Source: Stichopus chloronotus
Taxonomy: Eukaryota; Echinodermata; Holothuroidea; Aspidochirotida; Stichopodidae
DNA: 64,000 nt
NCBI GenBank assembly: GCA_021234535.1
Contig: CM037845.1
Span: 11,924,643 to 11,988,642, forward strand
Reading direction: 5' to 3'
The notes below the pieces were generated by a model. That model worked only from the letters and a program-made list of their open reading frames with translations. It was not told the origin of the DNA and did not search any database. Of the stretch, positions 33,101 to 48,100 are shown one piece after another; within the stretch, counting starts at the first letter, position 1, and every line of letters begins with the position of its first letter. The translations under genes and the position numbers were made by a program.

Positions 33101-36100
33101 ATGTATCCACTCTTGAAATAGTGATCTCATATCTGCAATATCAATTAATGAGAAACCATCTGTCTACTGTAAATTGGTAATAATGTGGATTGCTTGTATG
33201 TAGAGTATATCCACCTATCAAATCGCGTTCGCTCGTTCGACGCTAACCGTTAAAACGTTTTAAGGTCGGCCCCAACAAAATATCTAATTGTCGCCTGCAT
33301 ATACTATCTAAGCGGGGTGCTGAGCGTACCGGAATATTTTTGGTTGCAAACAAGTCGCTTTGGCCCAAAACATTTGTAAGTAAATGGATTTTTTGTGTCG
33401 ACATATAGTTGGGGCACGCCCCTTTCCCCGTTTCCCACTGAGTAGATTCTACCAGGTAAGTGATTATGCAGTTTTAATTTTCATCTTGTGGGGAGAAACA
33501 TTTACGGCGCGGAAAGGGTTTACCCGGAATGTCCCCACTAGGGGGTGCGGCCCGTCAATTAGCTTTGAATTCTTCTGCACATACTAAAATGTTCATCAAA
33601 GGTTTCTACTTCAGTTTTATTTTTCTTTCGACATCCGTTCTTCCGATACTGCAGTAGGACTCGTACATTTTCTGGTCCTATCGTCTGTGAAATTAAAGCT
33701 GCTATTTCTAAACTGTTTTCACTTACATCCACAAGGGGGTTCTTTTCGATCATCTTTGCATTTTTTTTCTTCTTTTTTCATAAGTTTCAAACTAAGCTAT
33801 TTGATCGTTCATCATAACATTGAGTCCAAGAAAGTTTCATTCCACCAAATATTACTTGGCTAGTTTATATCAAGCGGTCACCGGCAACTGACCTGCTCGT
33901 GCCACAGGCCGACGGCGTGACCGATCTCGTGTACTACCGTCCGCATCGTGTTACAGGTGAATCCAATCGACAGAATCTGCTCCCCTCCCTGTTTGCCAAT
34001 GAACGACCAGCACCTGTGCATGTATACAATGGGGGGAAAAGAGAGTTCAGTAAAAAAATCCAGTTTCACCTTATTTACAATTTCATTCAACGGAAGGTCT
34101 TTTCTTACACATCTGAATGCGTTTGAAGAAAATCGAGGTAGGCGAAACAAATAAATTGCAAAAACAAAAACAAAAAACTGTGATTGAAAGTAGGTTAAAG
34201 GTTGCTAATCCGTGATATAATCTAGGCCTATTCTATTTTGATTTTGGGTCGGGTGTGCGTTTTGAATCGCTACCATGTACCATGTAAATACTCTCTTGAT
34301 TGGAACTTAAAGTTCAACCATTTATGAGATAATAAACATCCTGGGGGCTACTTATCGTCGAGGAACTGCCGAGAGATTGTAGAGCGACAAACGAGAACAA
34401 CAGATGACTGAAAAAGGATATTTATTTGATATGACACAACGGTATGTCAATTTTTTTCCCTATTTGTCAGGAATGTTTGAGGTGTTCTATTTCAAGTTTC
34501 CTGCCAGCACGATGAAACGCCAGGACCTACGAGATTACGTGATGGTGAGAGACGAATGGGAGACTGCTCTAAAATATGATACCATGCTCGTTTTCTTGTC
34601 CAATCACACAAATTCCTCATTCTGCGAACATCGTTTCCATTATCACCTCGATCGTTGTTGATAGACTGCCACTCACTGAGGTCGATAGTAACCACACACA
34701 CTGTCGAGTTTACTTGCTTTGCGTTTATACCTATAGACATCTTTTATGGGGGCGTCATTACAGGCACATAAGTCGCCTGGAAATCTCTCTGTATAAATAT
34801 ATCAACGGCGGGGAGTGCTCACCTCGGGGCGCTGTAATGCCTTATAGGGGCCTGACCTTTATTTCACATTTTTAGAATCAAGGTACAAATAGTGGCAGTA
34901 ACATTCCCCCCCCCGGAACAATTCCATAAAAATTTCTCCATTAACACATAGCCCATGTTATACCATGATGAAAATCCAATTGAAATCTGCAATACGTCAG
35001 CATTGGTTATGGACGATATTCCATTTTGGTTTAACATTCAGCCGTATACCAATAGACTGATAAATATTTATGTTTTATCAAGGTAATGTAACAGATTCAA
35101 AGTGCATATGTCTCTTAAAGGGAAATAAGGCGTTTGTTTTACAGAAAACAATCATAGATTTAAAACCAGTGTTTGTAAAGGTAGAATGAGAGATTATTCA
35201 AAAAAAGGAAGGGGAGTAGCCTTTTTTTTTTCGAGAAATAAGTTTCTCACAGATAGAAATTCAGTTATTTGTTGCTCAACGATAATTCGTTCACCCAAAC
35301 TTTTCAAAATTCAAATGATGCATCTTCCATAACTCACCACATGCATAATGTTTTGAGGAGATGAAGGTCTTGCAGATGTTTATTGGTTAGACTGAATGGT
35401 TTAATAATAATAATTAAAGCTATTTTCTTCGCATGCCATGTTGGTATATTCTAAACGCCCTACTTCACTTAAAGGCATGAATACAAAAGCAACATTTACA
35501 AACTATGTCTCAAGATATTCTGCAAGAAAAGGTGTTAAAATGTTGCAGCCTTTTTGTTTCGTGTACACACGAGGAACACTCGCTCACAAACTTTTTCAGA
35601 ATAGTAAGGTCTGGACCTACTGACTGGCAACAAATTAAAGATTTTGTCATTAAGATATGACTCTGAGCAGGTCATCATGTGACGCAAGCTAGACTTCGGA
35701 TTGATGCAAATCTGCAACGAGTTGTCAAAGAATTGACAATTTCATTTTTTTTTTATTGCGTACGCTCTCTTTACTGTGCAATAAATTGAAAACAAGCATG
35801 TTTTTGGTTTGATACAAGTGGAATTTTTGGAAACGTTTCGCAAAAGTCAGTTTCTCGTGTTTTCAAGCCTTTCAAGATAAGATTTCAAGCAATTGACGTA
35901 CCCCGGGTAGAAAGCAAACCTAAGATAATCTTTTTGTTTCTTCCTGGGAACGAAGTCGACACAGGTTTTCTTTTCCCAATGTCGCATCCCCATGCGAATA
36001 ACTGTCTTGTAATCGTCCGCTGAAAAGAAAATAAATGGAAAACATTGATTAACGAAAACTTGATCAAACTGAAGAGAGAAACACCTACTGCCCAGATTAG

Positions 36101-39100
36101 GGGGGGGGGACCGGTCCTGAGGAGGGGGATGGTCCCGTCCTGAAGAAGAATTGAAGAAGAACTGACGATGCAGTGATCGATTCAGTGGTGCCCCTCATCT
36201 CAAAGTTGAAAAGAAAACAAATTATATGGAGGTCCACATTAGCAAACCCCCCCCCATTGTCCCCAGCTCCCAAGGCCACCCCACCTCCCTGTATGCTTCT
36301 GAATCATACACATCATCACTCAAACAATACAGTTTAGATGTTGTGAACAATTTTTATAATGGCCTTCGAGCACATTTGTAGCCCATTCCATTGAATTTTT
36401 GACTATTCATCAATTTTTAGATTTTGTTGGTATAGGCATGCAGGTATATCGAAGGTCTGCAATCGGGATTTTCTCCATCCGCCATATTATTGTCATTAGA
36501 TTTTGACCTGCTTTCAGCTTCTACAGTGATACCATAGGCCTATCTATGTGTTTGTCTGCACTCGTTGTGAAAACACTATGATAATATGGTCTGCTTTCAT
36601 ATCAGGGATCTTGGCCTATATGCAGTCTGCATATTACCAAGTCTTTACCCTTTCCTCTATTTTTTGTAGGTATATACCTATGGAAAGGATCGACCGATAA
36701 ACCTACTGTTAATCAAATTCAGGTAACAAATGGTTGGTGCATATACGTCTGTCGACCTGCTTAAGTGTTTTGAATCCACTGAAGTACTTTGACCCAGTTG
36801 AGAAAACAAAATCCGGCCTTTTTTTTATTTTCTTCTTAATTATATTTTATACCTCCATGGTTGGTACAGGACGTCATGGATGTATTACTGCACGGGAGAA
36901 AGGCGATAGATCGCCTGGATATATATGCGACACGCTCTGGGAGAGAAAAAAATTAGGCCAAAGCAGAAATATGTACTTCCGATCTGCATACTGGCACGGG
37001 CTTACAAAAACATAGTATACTTTATACAACAATCGTTATATTCATGATATACTATGGAAAACATCTTTGAAATCATTTGAAATAGGAGAGAACTTGACGA
37101 TGACGAGGGTGATAATATAGTTCTTAGTTCCGTGACGGTGGGTCTGTTAGTCCACTGTAGCCTTAGTTACCGAGCAGTGCCAACAAAGACAATCTACCTA
37201 AGAGAGAAACATCGTCTTTGATGTCATTTCAATACACATACAGCGGTATCCGCAAGAGGGGTTTCACCACGTTTACGTTATAGCGCGTCTCTTGTTTTGA
37301 AGGGCAAGCGCATATGGTAAATCATGGCCTACCATAAGCCATCGAAATCCTGTACTTAAGGATTCCGATTTCTATGCCGTAAGCGTACACTTTACCACAC
37401 TAGTGTATATGGTTATTGTTGCACGTGTGTTGTAATTAAGTAGGCCTACGCTTAAGTCTTCTGCGAGTGTTTGCATGTCAATGTGCGTATACAGCAGTCC
37501 CACTTACTTGATGTCCCTCTATACAATGAAGACAAAGCGCTTGTAAAATTTTGTGGTCATCATCCACCATTACAGTACGGCTTAGGTGCGCTCACACCAA
37601 AAGAGTTTCAAGCTTTTTCTCGTTTCCCCCATGCGTCTACTTAATTCATTTTACTACCGAACACAAGCTAGAAAATGGCGCGTTTCACTTTAGTTTTTTC
37701 CGGTTACACACAGAAATAGTATGTTTACGTGAAGCTTGTTTGCCGAGAGTTAAAAGCAAATTAAATGAGCTAACATTATACCGAGCGGGAGGCCAGCAAA
37801 CCGCTCGAGATGCTTTGCTTTGCTCGCTCTCCATCATGGGCGTCAGCAAGTTTCAGAAAGTAAGGGGGGTACTATACTATCTAAGCGGAGCGCCACCATT
37901 GGTTGGCGCGTAGCGTAGCAGAAAATTTTGGGTACACAAGACCCCCTAGATTGCAAGAGACGGCCTTGCTGAGTCGTTTTTAGTTACATCAGAACCAGAT
38001 CTGTGAAGAGAAATTTTGTCTCACAAAACTAAGTTCCGACAGAAAGTACTGGCAGAAAGATGCCGTTCTGATACTTGTTAAGGGAGACGAATTACGCAGC
38101 GTCCATCTCAAACAAAATATTGAAAAAGTGGCGCCGTCACCTCCGGGATGAGTTAGGTAGTATATAAAATACATGCATGTAGGTGCAAGACATCACTTGT
38201 TATTTGCCCAGACACTTTAATAATAATAATCAGAAAAAGGCACGCAGAGCGTGTGTAGCGCCCAGCCGACACTCATCAATAAAGATCTACCATATCCGGC
38301 GTTGTTTTCTCTGATCCACAAAGCACTCTAAAACATCGTTCAAACATCGCACAAATTTTTATCAGAGGTCTCAGACGAAGCGGGGAGGGTGAATATCGGA
38401 CTGAGGAAGGGGGATAAAGGGCCAAGCACTGTTTTAATTTCCAGTGCAATTTATTGATAATGATTCTTTAAGTTTGATTCTACTTGAATCAGCTCACCAG
38501 TTGTGATAGAAAATCGCGCATATGCATGTGATTTTTTTTAAATTACTGATTTGAAAAGTGGGTGGGACGAATCATATGATATCCCCTCCACTTTTGAAAG
38601 TGCAGGGGAGATGTCCCCCCCCCCTGTCCCCCACCTGTTGACGCCCATGCTCTCCATATGAAAGTACATTTAGTCTACCTCCCATGGATAATACCTTGGC
38701 TACTTCCACAAAGTTTCGAATAGTCGCAAAATGAGTTATGAGTGTGAAAGACGAGAACTATTTTTGAAAATGGTAATCAGAGCGTCGAAGAACACAACGA
38801 CAAACACTCAGTTCTCCGATATTTCCTCCATCTTTTCACAAGGGACACAGCCGGTCAGTTGCTGTCCAATGACGTACAGGATTTAAACTATAATTGATGT
38901 GAAGGCGAACTCATTTTTTTCTTAAAAGACCATGTGACTTTGAGGCTTATTTCAAGGAGAGTATTAGCTGTTTTATTTGGCGACCTGTTTTATGTGATGA
39001 TCATGGCAATTGTCACGAAATGTCATATTTTCTGTGAATTTACCTCAGATCCATAGCGCTCCAAGCAGCTTTATTGTCACACAAATATTCTCTATTTCCG

Positions 39101-42100
39101 AAGCACATTGCCAGTGCTCCAGGATGCGCGCTCACGGCGCGTTTACACACCCGCATGCAATTGCACGCACAAACATTCATTCACGTCGCGTGGTGTGTTA
39201 GACTCATCAGCCCATTTTATGGCATCCTTGATTGGGGCAGCAATTTATGACACGAATCAAACGTGTAATCAAACGATCCGTTTCATACCATCGAAGATAG
39301 AAAAGAAAACACTCACTAGCCCAACAAAATCTACCAGAAGATTCTGTTCATAAAGACTGCTAATTTTTTTTCTTTTGCGTTATTATTGGTGTCCATCCAT
39401 TCAACCTTGGTATCTCAAGATAACTGGGGTCAAATAGCAACGTCATATCTTTCATAGTTCGTGGTTTATTATATGGGTCCATCGTATGTCTATGGCTTTA
39501 TTACCTTTATGGGGGCGTCGATTCATATTTGTCTATCTTGTCTGACGTTACCTATAATGCGTGGCTGCGTGTGCGTGGCCTGTAATGAGTTTACACTGAC
39601 ATGCCATGCGTATCACAAATTATGAACAAACGTAAAGAAAATAGAACTGCATCAGGGAGATGTATAAGATGAAAAAAAATGAAGCCCCGAATAAAAAAAA
39701 AAATATGTCAATAATTAAGAGTAACGGCTAATTCGCACATTTCGGTCCTTGTTTATAATTAAAGGGCAGACTGAAGCATTCCTAAAGATACGAAACAAAT
39801 GGAGTTGCATTTCCTAACCCAACCTTACAACTCTAACCCCATTGGCGAAGCAACTCAGACCTAGAGTCCAGTGTCAGTAGCAACCAATGCCATGCAACAT
39901 AAAATCGAATAGACCTGCGTGCTTTTTTAATACCACAAACCGTGACCATACAGCCGTAACAGTGCACCTGCTTATTATCATGCCATAGGAGTCTTGTACA
40001 AATAAAATATTGATACAAAATTAAACAGGGAAGCCTCCTCTGATAAGAGAACAGTACATCAATATTCATGATGCATTAGCTTTGGAACAATTCTGAAGGT
40101 GCTTTAGGTCCTCTTTGACATGTTGATTGCAGGTTAAATAGACAAACATCTTAATATGCAATACATAATTTGAGACAATATTTTCTACACTGTGCTTTCA
40201 TGTCACGATCCGACGTTGTTTGGTTAATGCACTTAAAAAAAGTGTGGCGGCCATCTTGGATTTTTCAATACCATCTGATGTGAATCTTCACGTTTTTACA
40301 TTTTTAGGCAGAAAGTTGCTGCGTTTTGGACCAAGTTGTTGCATTTTGATCAGTTGGTACCAAATGGGTCGTTACAAATCTTTCGCACGTGTTTTGTCAG
40401 TACGAGCATGTGTAAATAACATGTTTACTATGTTTCTATCACATTAACAAAGTTCAAGTTCATGGTGTAATGTCCGAAACTGACTGGATGTAGGTTAGCA
40501 ACTGTTTGTATCGTAAGTTTTAGGACTTTGACACGGTACGGAGGACAGTTGGCTATTGGGTAGCTAGCAGCGTTTAAAATTGCCTCAACTGGTGGTTGAA
40601 ATACTCACGTAGGTTACTGTCGATCGTGAATGGAATGATACCGTTATCCCAACGGAACTCCTTCGGTTTGACCAAGGCGCGTTTCGAACGCCCGAAAAAT
40701 GCATGTAAAGATCCGCCAGAGTAATGGTGTCGCACGTGGGATCTACCGATATGCCGACTGTAGCTGTAACCGCCGCCACGGTGGGAACCCGTCCTATGTC
40801 TGGTGGTGGTGGTGGTGATGACGACCCGTCGATTACCACCATGTCCTGTTGGCCGGTGTACCACCACCCGATGACCGTCACCGGTGTGCTCTCGGTGTTC
40901 ATCTTCCGGTGTCGTATCCTCCGTCGGTACATCCTCCGAGGGTGTATTCTCCGTTGGAATATTCTCTTCCGGTTCCTCTACTTGGTTCTCCCTTTCCTCC
41001 TTGGCTCTTCGAATCATCTCCCGTGTTTCGTCGGTCAGAATGATGTCACCCTGGAAGAAAGGACTGGTATAACTTTCGCCATCTATATAAACCAAAATAA
41101 TAGAAAATTAAGAAAACGGTGCAGATGTTCTATCTCCTCATTACATTATCATGGATTAAGCTTTTTTTTTTTTTGTCATTACATCCAGTACCAGAATTTG
41201 TTACTCGTGCTGATTAATCCTACATGCAGAATATATGACTTATCGCTGTTGTATACGCCATGTTCGCAGTGCAGTGATTTTGCGTAAACGTTTCCATGGG
41301 AACATCAATTATCGTAATTTATAACCTGATGGCAAATCTCCCCTCTGTGAAATAGCCAGAGATTATTTGCTAAAACCATCTGGCTTTGTGCCTTATATTT
41401 TCTGAAACTCACAATTTGTGTAGAATCTATGTCGATTTCTTGTAATAAAATTTAAAACAAAATCATTCTTTCATTGTCTTCCATGTTGGAATGTTCCCTG
41501 GTGAGAGCATGACTTGATTTATTAAGCATAAGTATATCGGGTAAAGTCAACTATAATAGGTGACGTCACGATTCGTTCATTGTGAACTAGTTACACTTCC
41601 GAGAAAAGAAATTACCGGAAAAGGATAATGGTGTAGATTTCAACCGAACCGTTAAAATTAAAAATGAGCTAGTGCTTAAAATATCAAAGATGGAACGTGA
41701 CATTCTTACGTCAATATTTGTTATCGTTCGTGCGATGTCTCGCAATACGCGTCACCGACTATATTATGGATATAATGTTGATGATGTTTTAAGCTTCCCT
41801 TATTTGTGATAAACTTTATTAGAAACTCTGAATTCCGCAATATTGTTCACCCCCCATAAAAAAGAAAGAAAAAGGCGTCTTGAATGTTAACATTGTCGGC
41901 CGACTTACATCAGGCTAGTTTGAAGTTTAATTAGCATATGTGTGTTGTTAGTAGGCACATTTCACGGTATGTCAATTTAACGACATTCATTTTAAGGAAA
42001 AATTCATTTATGATTTTTTTTTCCCTTATAATGGGTGTTCCTTAGAAACGGTTCGATAATTGTGTTATGGAAGAAAACAAAAACATTTGGTATAGGGAGG

Positions 42101-45100
42101 AGAGTTTAGTGACGACATTTGAGCAGTGAAGGAATGTCTCTTGGGAGGGGGTAGAAGAAAAGGGACCTGTTGGGAGGGACTTGATAAGCATACTTAATGC
42201 GCATGATCGATGCGATCAGGGGTAGGGGAGGGGATATCGCTGTTAGGGTAAATGATAAATGGTACCGATTGAATTTAATGCCAATTACCGACTTCTCAAA
42301 CATTTTACTTCTCTGTTCAACATTTGGGGAGATCAGTATTTAAGTTTACCGACTTTTCCAGAAATTCCAGTCAGATATTCCAGTTCTTCACGTGTCAGAG
42401 AATGTGGTGAAGTTACCGAAATGATGTGTTGAGAGTGATGTAATTTAAACGTAGTGTAACGTAAATGGCCTTTACAAGTCTCCTTAGAGAAAGCTGCTGA
42501 CAGAGCTGTTCAAACTCTTGAGTTAAACGTTACTATTGCTTAATTAAAAGTTAAATAAGAGACTTGGGGTAGAAAGAAATCACTAAACTATGTTGTAAAA
42601 GTACATACCGGGCATATGTGCATGGGTTTCATGTTAATGTTATTGTTGTTATTATTATTTAACACTGAAAGGGATTGTGTTCAAACTTATTATGCTTAGT
42701 GTCATGACTGACTACATATATCACTTTGATCTTTGGATAACGGGTGCCTTGTTTACCGTGACGGACAAGCAAGCAAAACACAAACTACTCGTGTGCGGAG
42801 TATGTGTTTGAAGTAATTTTTAGTCGGGGATATGACTCCGGTTGCCTAGCAACTGATTCACTCCCTGGCAACGTTGGAACCTCCAGTAAGGATGAAACAT
42901 ATCACGCTCGGAAACGCTACAGCAGTTAACAATTTACACTAGATACACCTCCCAAGTACAGGTCTCATGAGGATAAGAAACGTCACCCCCCCCCCCTTCT
43001 CCTTCCTTAGCCCTCTACCGTTACGTGTACTTCCAAACAGAAATACTCCTTTACCCTCTGTATATTTCTCACGTCCACGGGATTATTCCAAGGAGACAAT
43101 AACAGGACTTTGAAATCACCAAGGGGGCTGGAGGATTCATTTTCATTCAAGATAAAGCGTAAAAACAGACAATAATCTTGTCTTTATCTATGTTTCTTCT
43201 CTATCGTCCACTTCGATTTAGCTTAAATCGTGTTCATACAAACTGACATGGTTTATGTCTCTGGATATATATTACAGTTGCTATGACTCACCACAACTAA
43301 ATTCAGGGCTGTGCATTAACGCCCGAGGAGAAGGGGGGGGGGAGGGAGAAATGGCATTTCCTGTACATTTGTGACGTCTGAAAATTAAACTTAGTTTAGA
43401 TACGAATTGACTAACATGCACAAACCTCAGGAGGAGGAACTTTTGTAACAGGAGAAAATATCGGCAAAGTTTTTCTGTATACTATGGTGTCCCATATAGA
43501 CCACCTCCCCCTCCGGTTATCCCCACTACGCTAACAACAAAAAAAAAAGAGAAGAAAAGTCTGTTGATGGCGGGCTGCCTTGATCAAAACTCATGTTCTG
43601 GATGAAGTGCATGAAAGACACATGACAAAATGATCAGATGGGCAGATGCCGTAACCTCGTTTGTTCCAGGTTCTTGCACATGGACTATCTTCCGCTTACA
43701 ATTATAAAAATACTAAAATATAGTCTTCTCTTTTACGTTCATTTTATTTATTTTTTTCTTGGAGAGATGGGTTGATCAAAAGGCATACATCAATTGTTAC
43801 AAAAATTATCCACTATTACAAATATTTTTTATGTAACTCACCCGTGCATGTGTGTAAATTGAATTAGCTAAGGGAATTAACGCCATTTGGACCTGCAGTG
43901 GAAGACACAAATTAGACCCTCTGGGGACGACAGAAAGAAACTTTGACTGCTCGTAATGCAAGACGTTACGTCAAAGTTGTCAAGCTAACTCTCCTGAGAT
44001 ATTGAGCTTAAATGTCAAGTTGAAGAGAAAAAAAAAGTGAAAGTAGATAGCGTAAGTGAGTCAAGTAAATCACTGATTTTTTTTTTAAACTTTTGAGGGG
44101 GTAGATTATGATACAAGAAGAAACTCATGTTACTTTGTCTACTCTTAATAACTTTCCCACTACTGTCACCAATTCAGTGGTAAGTACTTTTTGCAAGATT
44201 TCAATGAAATATCTTAAATCGACCATGTGTATATACCGCCTTCAATCACTGTCATATAATGATACCATTAACTGTACATGAGTACTTGGAAAGAGTATAA
44301 AAGGAAACTAGAAGCATTTGCAGAGAGTTGTCAAGAGACACGGGTCGTCCTAGCGTTAAGTATATATACACCACACCTACATGTATATAGGGGTAGGTAA
44401 TAGTGTATACTTAACGCTATAGGACGACCTGTATTAAGAGAAAGGACTGGACGTCACATGATATGTTAACAAGACTACCAATCACCTTTTAAAGTTCACT
44501 AGCTGATAGTGAATTATAGATACATGAAGACACCTATTACCCGGCTTTGTTAGCAACACAAATTACAACACAGATTCATCGAAGCTCCCTTAAGTGTTCT
44601 TTTGCATCCACTGTATAGCATTCGGCGATACGCAAAATCAGCACGCCCTCTCCCCCTTTCGGCCGATTTCTATGGTCTAATTCTCCAAACGTTTACCGAT
44701 GTTTACTAAACGACAGAACTTGTAGTGAACCCGCAAACTCTTTGTAACACCATACGTCTTCTATCTTGTTTGTACTTCAACATGAGCTCATGAATGTTAA
44801 TTGCTGTATCCTATCCGTGACTAATCATTTCATGTGATAAACATTTACAAACATTATCGCTTATCACTTTACTGATTCGATTATTTACATGCAGGGGAGC
44901 ATAATGTCATCGTTACTGTAAGCACGTTAAGTAGTGCGGCTAGTCAATGTAGCCTTAGTACGTAGGACTTGGACGTTTAGATGTGTATAAGAGTCAATGT
45001 TAAAGGACTTGCACTTTTCTGTTTTTTTTTTTACTTAATTATTTTTTTTCTTGCTGGTGTAAGAAATATACATTTGATATCCTTGCACACTACCACTGAG

Positions 45101-48100
45101 ATTTTTACACCCGTACGTCTCGCTATAGTTTACTTTCTCGTTGGAACACGTAACGCCACGGATCAATCTAACGGTAAGAACCCATTTATATCATTTGGCT
45201 GGTTTGAGGATACATTGACCGGACATCTTTACCCTGACAATTCCAACCAGGAAAAACTCTCGTCGGACAACTTTAACTCCTGTCCTTTCGAATTCCTTCA
45301 AGGTAAGGGTTAAGTTAAGGGCGCAGTGAGAATTGTCCGAGGGGAAATTTTCCGAGGTGGGAATTGTCCGGGGACAATTGCCCAAGGGAAGTTGTCTCGA
45401 AACCTTTCATAGAAGGACGACGTTTACTGCCGCAAGTGGACAGGGAGGAAGAGGATTTGTCTTCGGGCTAACATGGCCATGAGCCCTTAGGGGAGAGGTG
45501 GCCGTGGCCCCCACACGAAGAAGGGCAGCCACAAAACTTGTTTCGTTTAATAAACTGGGAGACTTTCACAGGAAGAAATAAGTCGATACCTTCAAAAAGC
45601 TAAATAAGTGAGTCGTAAGCCAAGTCCATTATTAGCTAAATTCAGAGTCGGGACTAACTATTTCCGGGTTGAAATTCCAATGCTGAGGTTAATTCCTATC
45701 CTGGAAACCCCCCCCCCCCCCACCTCAAAAAAAGAAAAGAAAATGACGAAAAACTGAACAGAATTAGCCTCACAATTGTACACACTTGTTGCACCATGTC
45801 TCATCTGAGGGCATTGAGCTGTAGAAAAATCCTCGTGACCTCTCCTTAGACCCCTCCCCGTCACTGTACCGGGAGTTTGGCCGACTCCCTAACAAAGGAT
45901 TTGTGTCCCGCCAGTGCTGTCATGTGAATATGCAAATTAAAATTCTGTAATAAATGGTCATCTTTATATGATCGTTGATAATGTGTTTTACTGCAATGAA
46001 AATATTGAAGTAGCATAAAACGTGGATCATGTTGCTATATGAGCTGCTCTCTCTCTTTCTAATGTTAAGACATGAATAACCGATCGGTGTATTGGGGATG
46101 ATGGCTGTATACTCTTTTGCGTGATAATGTTTGTAGTCTGTAACTTTAAAAGGTACCATGCATGCATTGGAACAGGCAACTCATTCTAAAGTCCACCCTT
46201 AAAGTGAGACCTCAGCAGTGCGCAATTCACCACGGGTCGTTCGGACATTGCCCACTGTAAGCAATTATATTATGTTAAAGGGGAAATCAGGGTTTGACTG
46301 AGAAAAATCCCCTTTAGTTGATTTCTCTCTCTAAACTGATTGTTCACCGAAATGTAGAAGTTGGGGAGGTGTTTGGAGGTAGAAGAAACGGTGATTATTG
46401 CGTTAATTACTGCAGAATGAGAACTCTTAATATTTGTCGGGTACAAAAAGTAAATGTTCATGTACAAGACAGCTACCTCTATATATACGACGACCAATCA
46501 CAGCATAAGACTGAGATGACGTTGTATGAATAAACATAACCGAATGTTTACGGTTCCCATGCTGTTCGTGCATCACTCGTATGTGCAAACCATACAGATG
46601 TTCATTCACGCCGCGACTTCGTTTGATGTTTTGTTTACTGTACTAAATAGGAAGACCCACCTCCTCATACCTTGAAAAGGCGATAGTATTGAATATTCAT
46701 ATTTGATTCGATGAATATGGATGTAACTGTCTTTCCGAGTTCTTCGCGGATTTTTTGCGAATTTGACTCGTTTCTCGAAATTGTCCACATGTTTTGAGAT
46801 AATCTTGATCATATTTGTTAGTTATAACTCTTCGTACGATACCGTTGGGGAATTAATAAATTGTGAAGATAAACCCTGATTTCCCCTTTAACTTTGTATT
46901 ATATTACGTTGGCCTTCAGTGGTATTATATTGAAGATAACAAAAAAAAGAGGAAAGAACCGCAGAGTCACTGCTTCAATACGTAAACATTTGTAAACATA
47001 AAAATTAAGTTTGTATCTTTTACCCTCAGTCACCCCCCTTGCCCCACCCCAATGTAGAAACATGCTCTCTTAGATGATATTGCATTAACCAAGGCCTAAC
47101 TTGTAATGAGGGTGACATTTTCAGTGCTTCAAATGTCACGGAACGGCGACAGAATACGTTTTCATATGATCACCACTGGATATTCGACATGGTCCCTGCA
47201 AATGAGCTGCTGCGTAGTCACATGATGTTTGCCGTGTTCGCGCACTGGGAATCCATCTATAGAGGTCGGGCCTGTGACTTGACGTTTGTGTACCACGTGA
47301 CCAGTTTACCAGGACGGCAAAAAGTTGATATATAACACACGAAAAAAAATGACGCAATGATGGATTTATTCAGGCCTTGAATCTCCGAACGGTTCGTATT
47401 CTTCAGGGCTCACGTTTGTTATATTCTGATCGATATCGGTTCTTCTGTGTGCTGGCAAATATCACAACGCAGAAATGAGAGCTATCTTTTCCAAAATAAT
47501 TGTCGCCGTGCAGAGACGACAAGCCGAAGGCAGTCAACTACATTGTACTTTTACATATGGGTAATGGTGGTAATGTATAATGATCCACATACACAAGACA
47601 CATTTTATGACGTCAGTTCATAGACCTCTATACAAAGTTCATACACGTATAAGTTTCAGATTAGCCACTCTACCAAAAAATAAAATAGGTCGCTTGAGAG
47701 AAAATGTGATTGCTCATGGCTCATTTGACGGGAAGATTGTAAGAAATGTGTAAAAAGTCACACTGCACAACAATAAATCTTTGTCACATTAATTCCACGA
47801 ATGGCACAACATACATCCATGTACATTAATGTTACGGATTATTTAACAGTATACGGTCTGTGGTTCTGGAGACATTGCAGCGGTGACTGACTTCAGAAGC
47901 TGGTGATGTCTTACTTTTTACAACGAGAGGAAGTTTTAGTTCACGCCATGTCTCAACATGTATTTCGCGGAGATAGCATGACTGGAAACATTTATCAAAC
48001 ATAAAGCATATTACCATCGTTATCGCTATCACAGTCATCTTTCTGATCTCGTATGGAGTTAATCTGTTTCATCGCTCTGTCGCCATTTGACGACAAAATA

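Larger units (their letters stand above)
41083..46274. other. Protease intron 1, 3' part
   Basis: No exon recognised. It contains the X-box-like site (42841), a hairpin (44343-44429), C or G runs (42986-42996, 43327-43336, 45709-45720) and repeated attgtcc/acaatt words near 45330-45400. Confidence 0.4.

Noticed and set aside
40220..40447. 75-codon plus-strand open frame
   Set aside because: Contains a repeat-like phrase and has no coding support; intronic to the protease.
40724..41287. 187-codon plus-strand open frame
   Set aside because: It is antisense to the astacin exon 2, whose biased composition keeps the other strand open.
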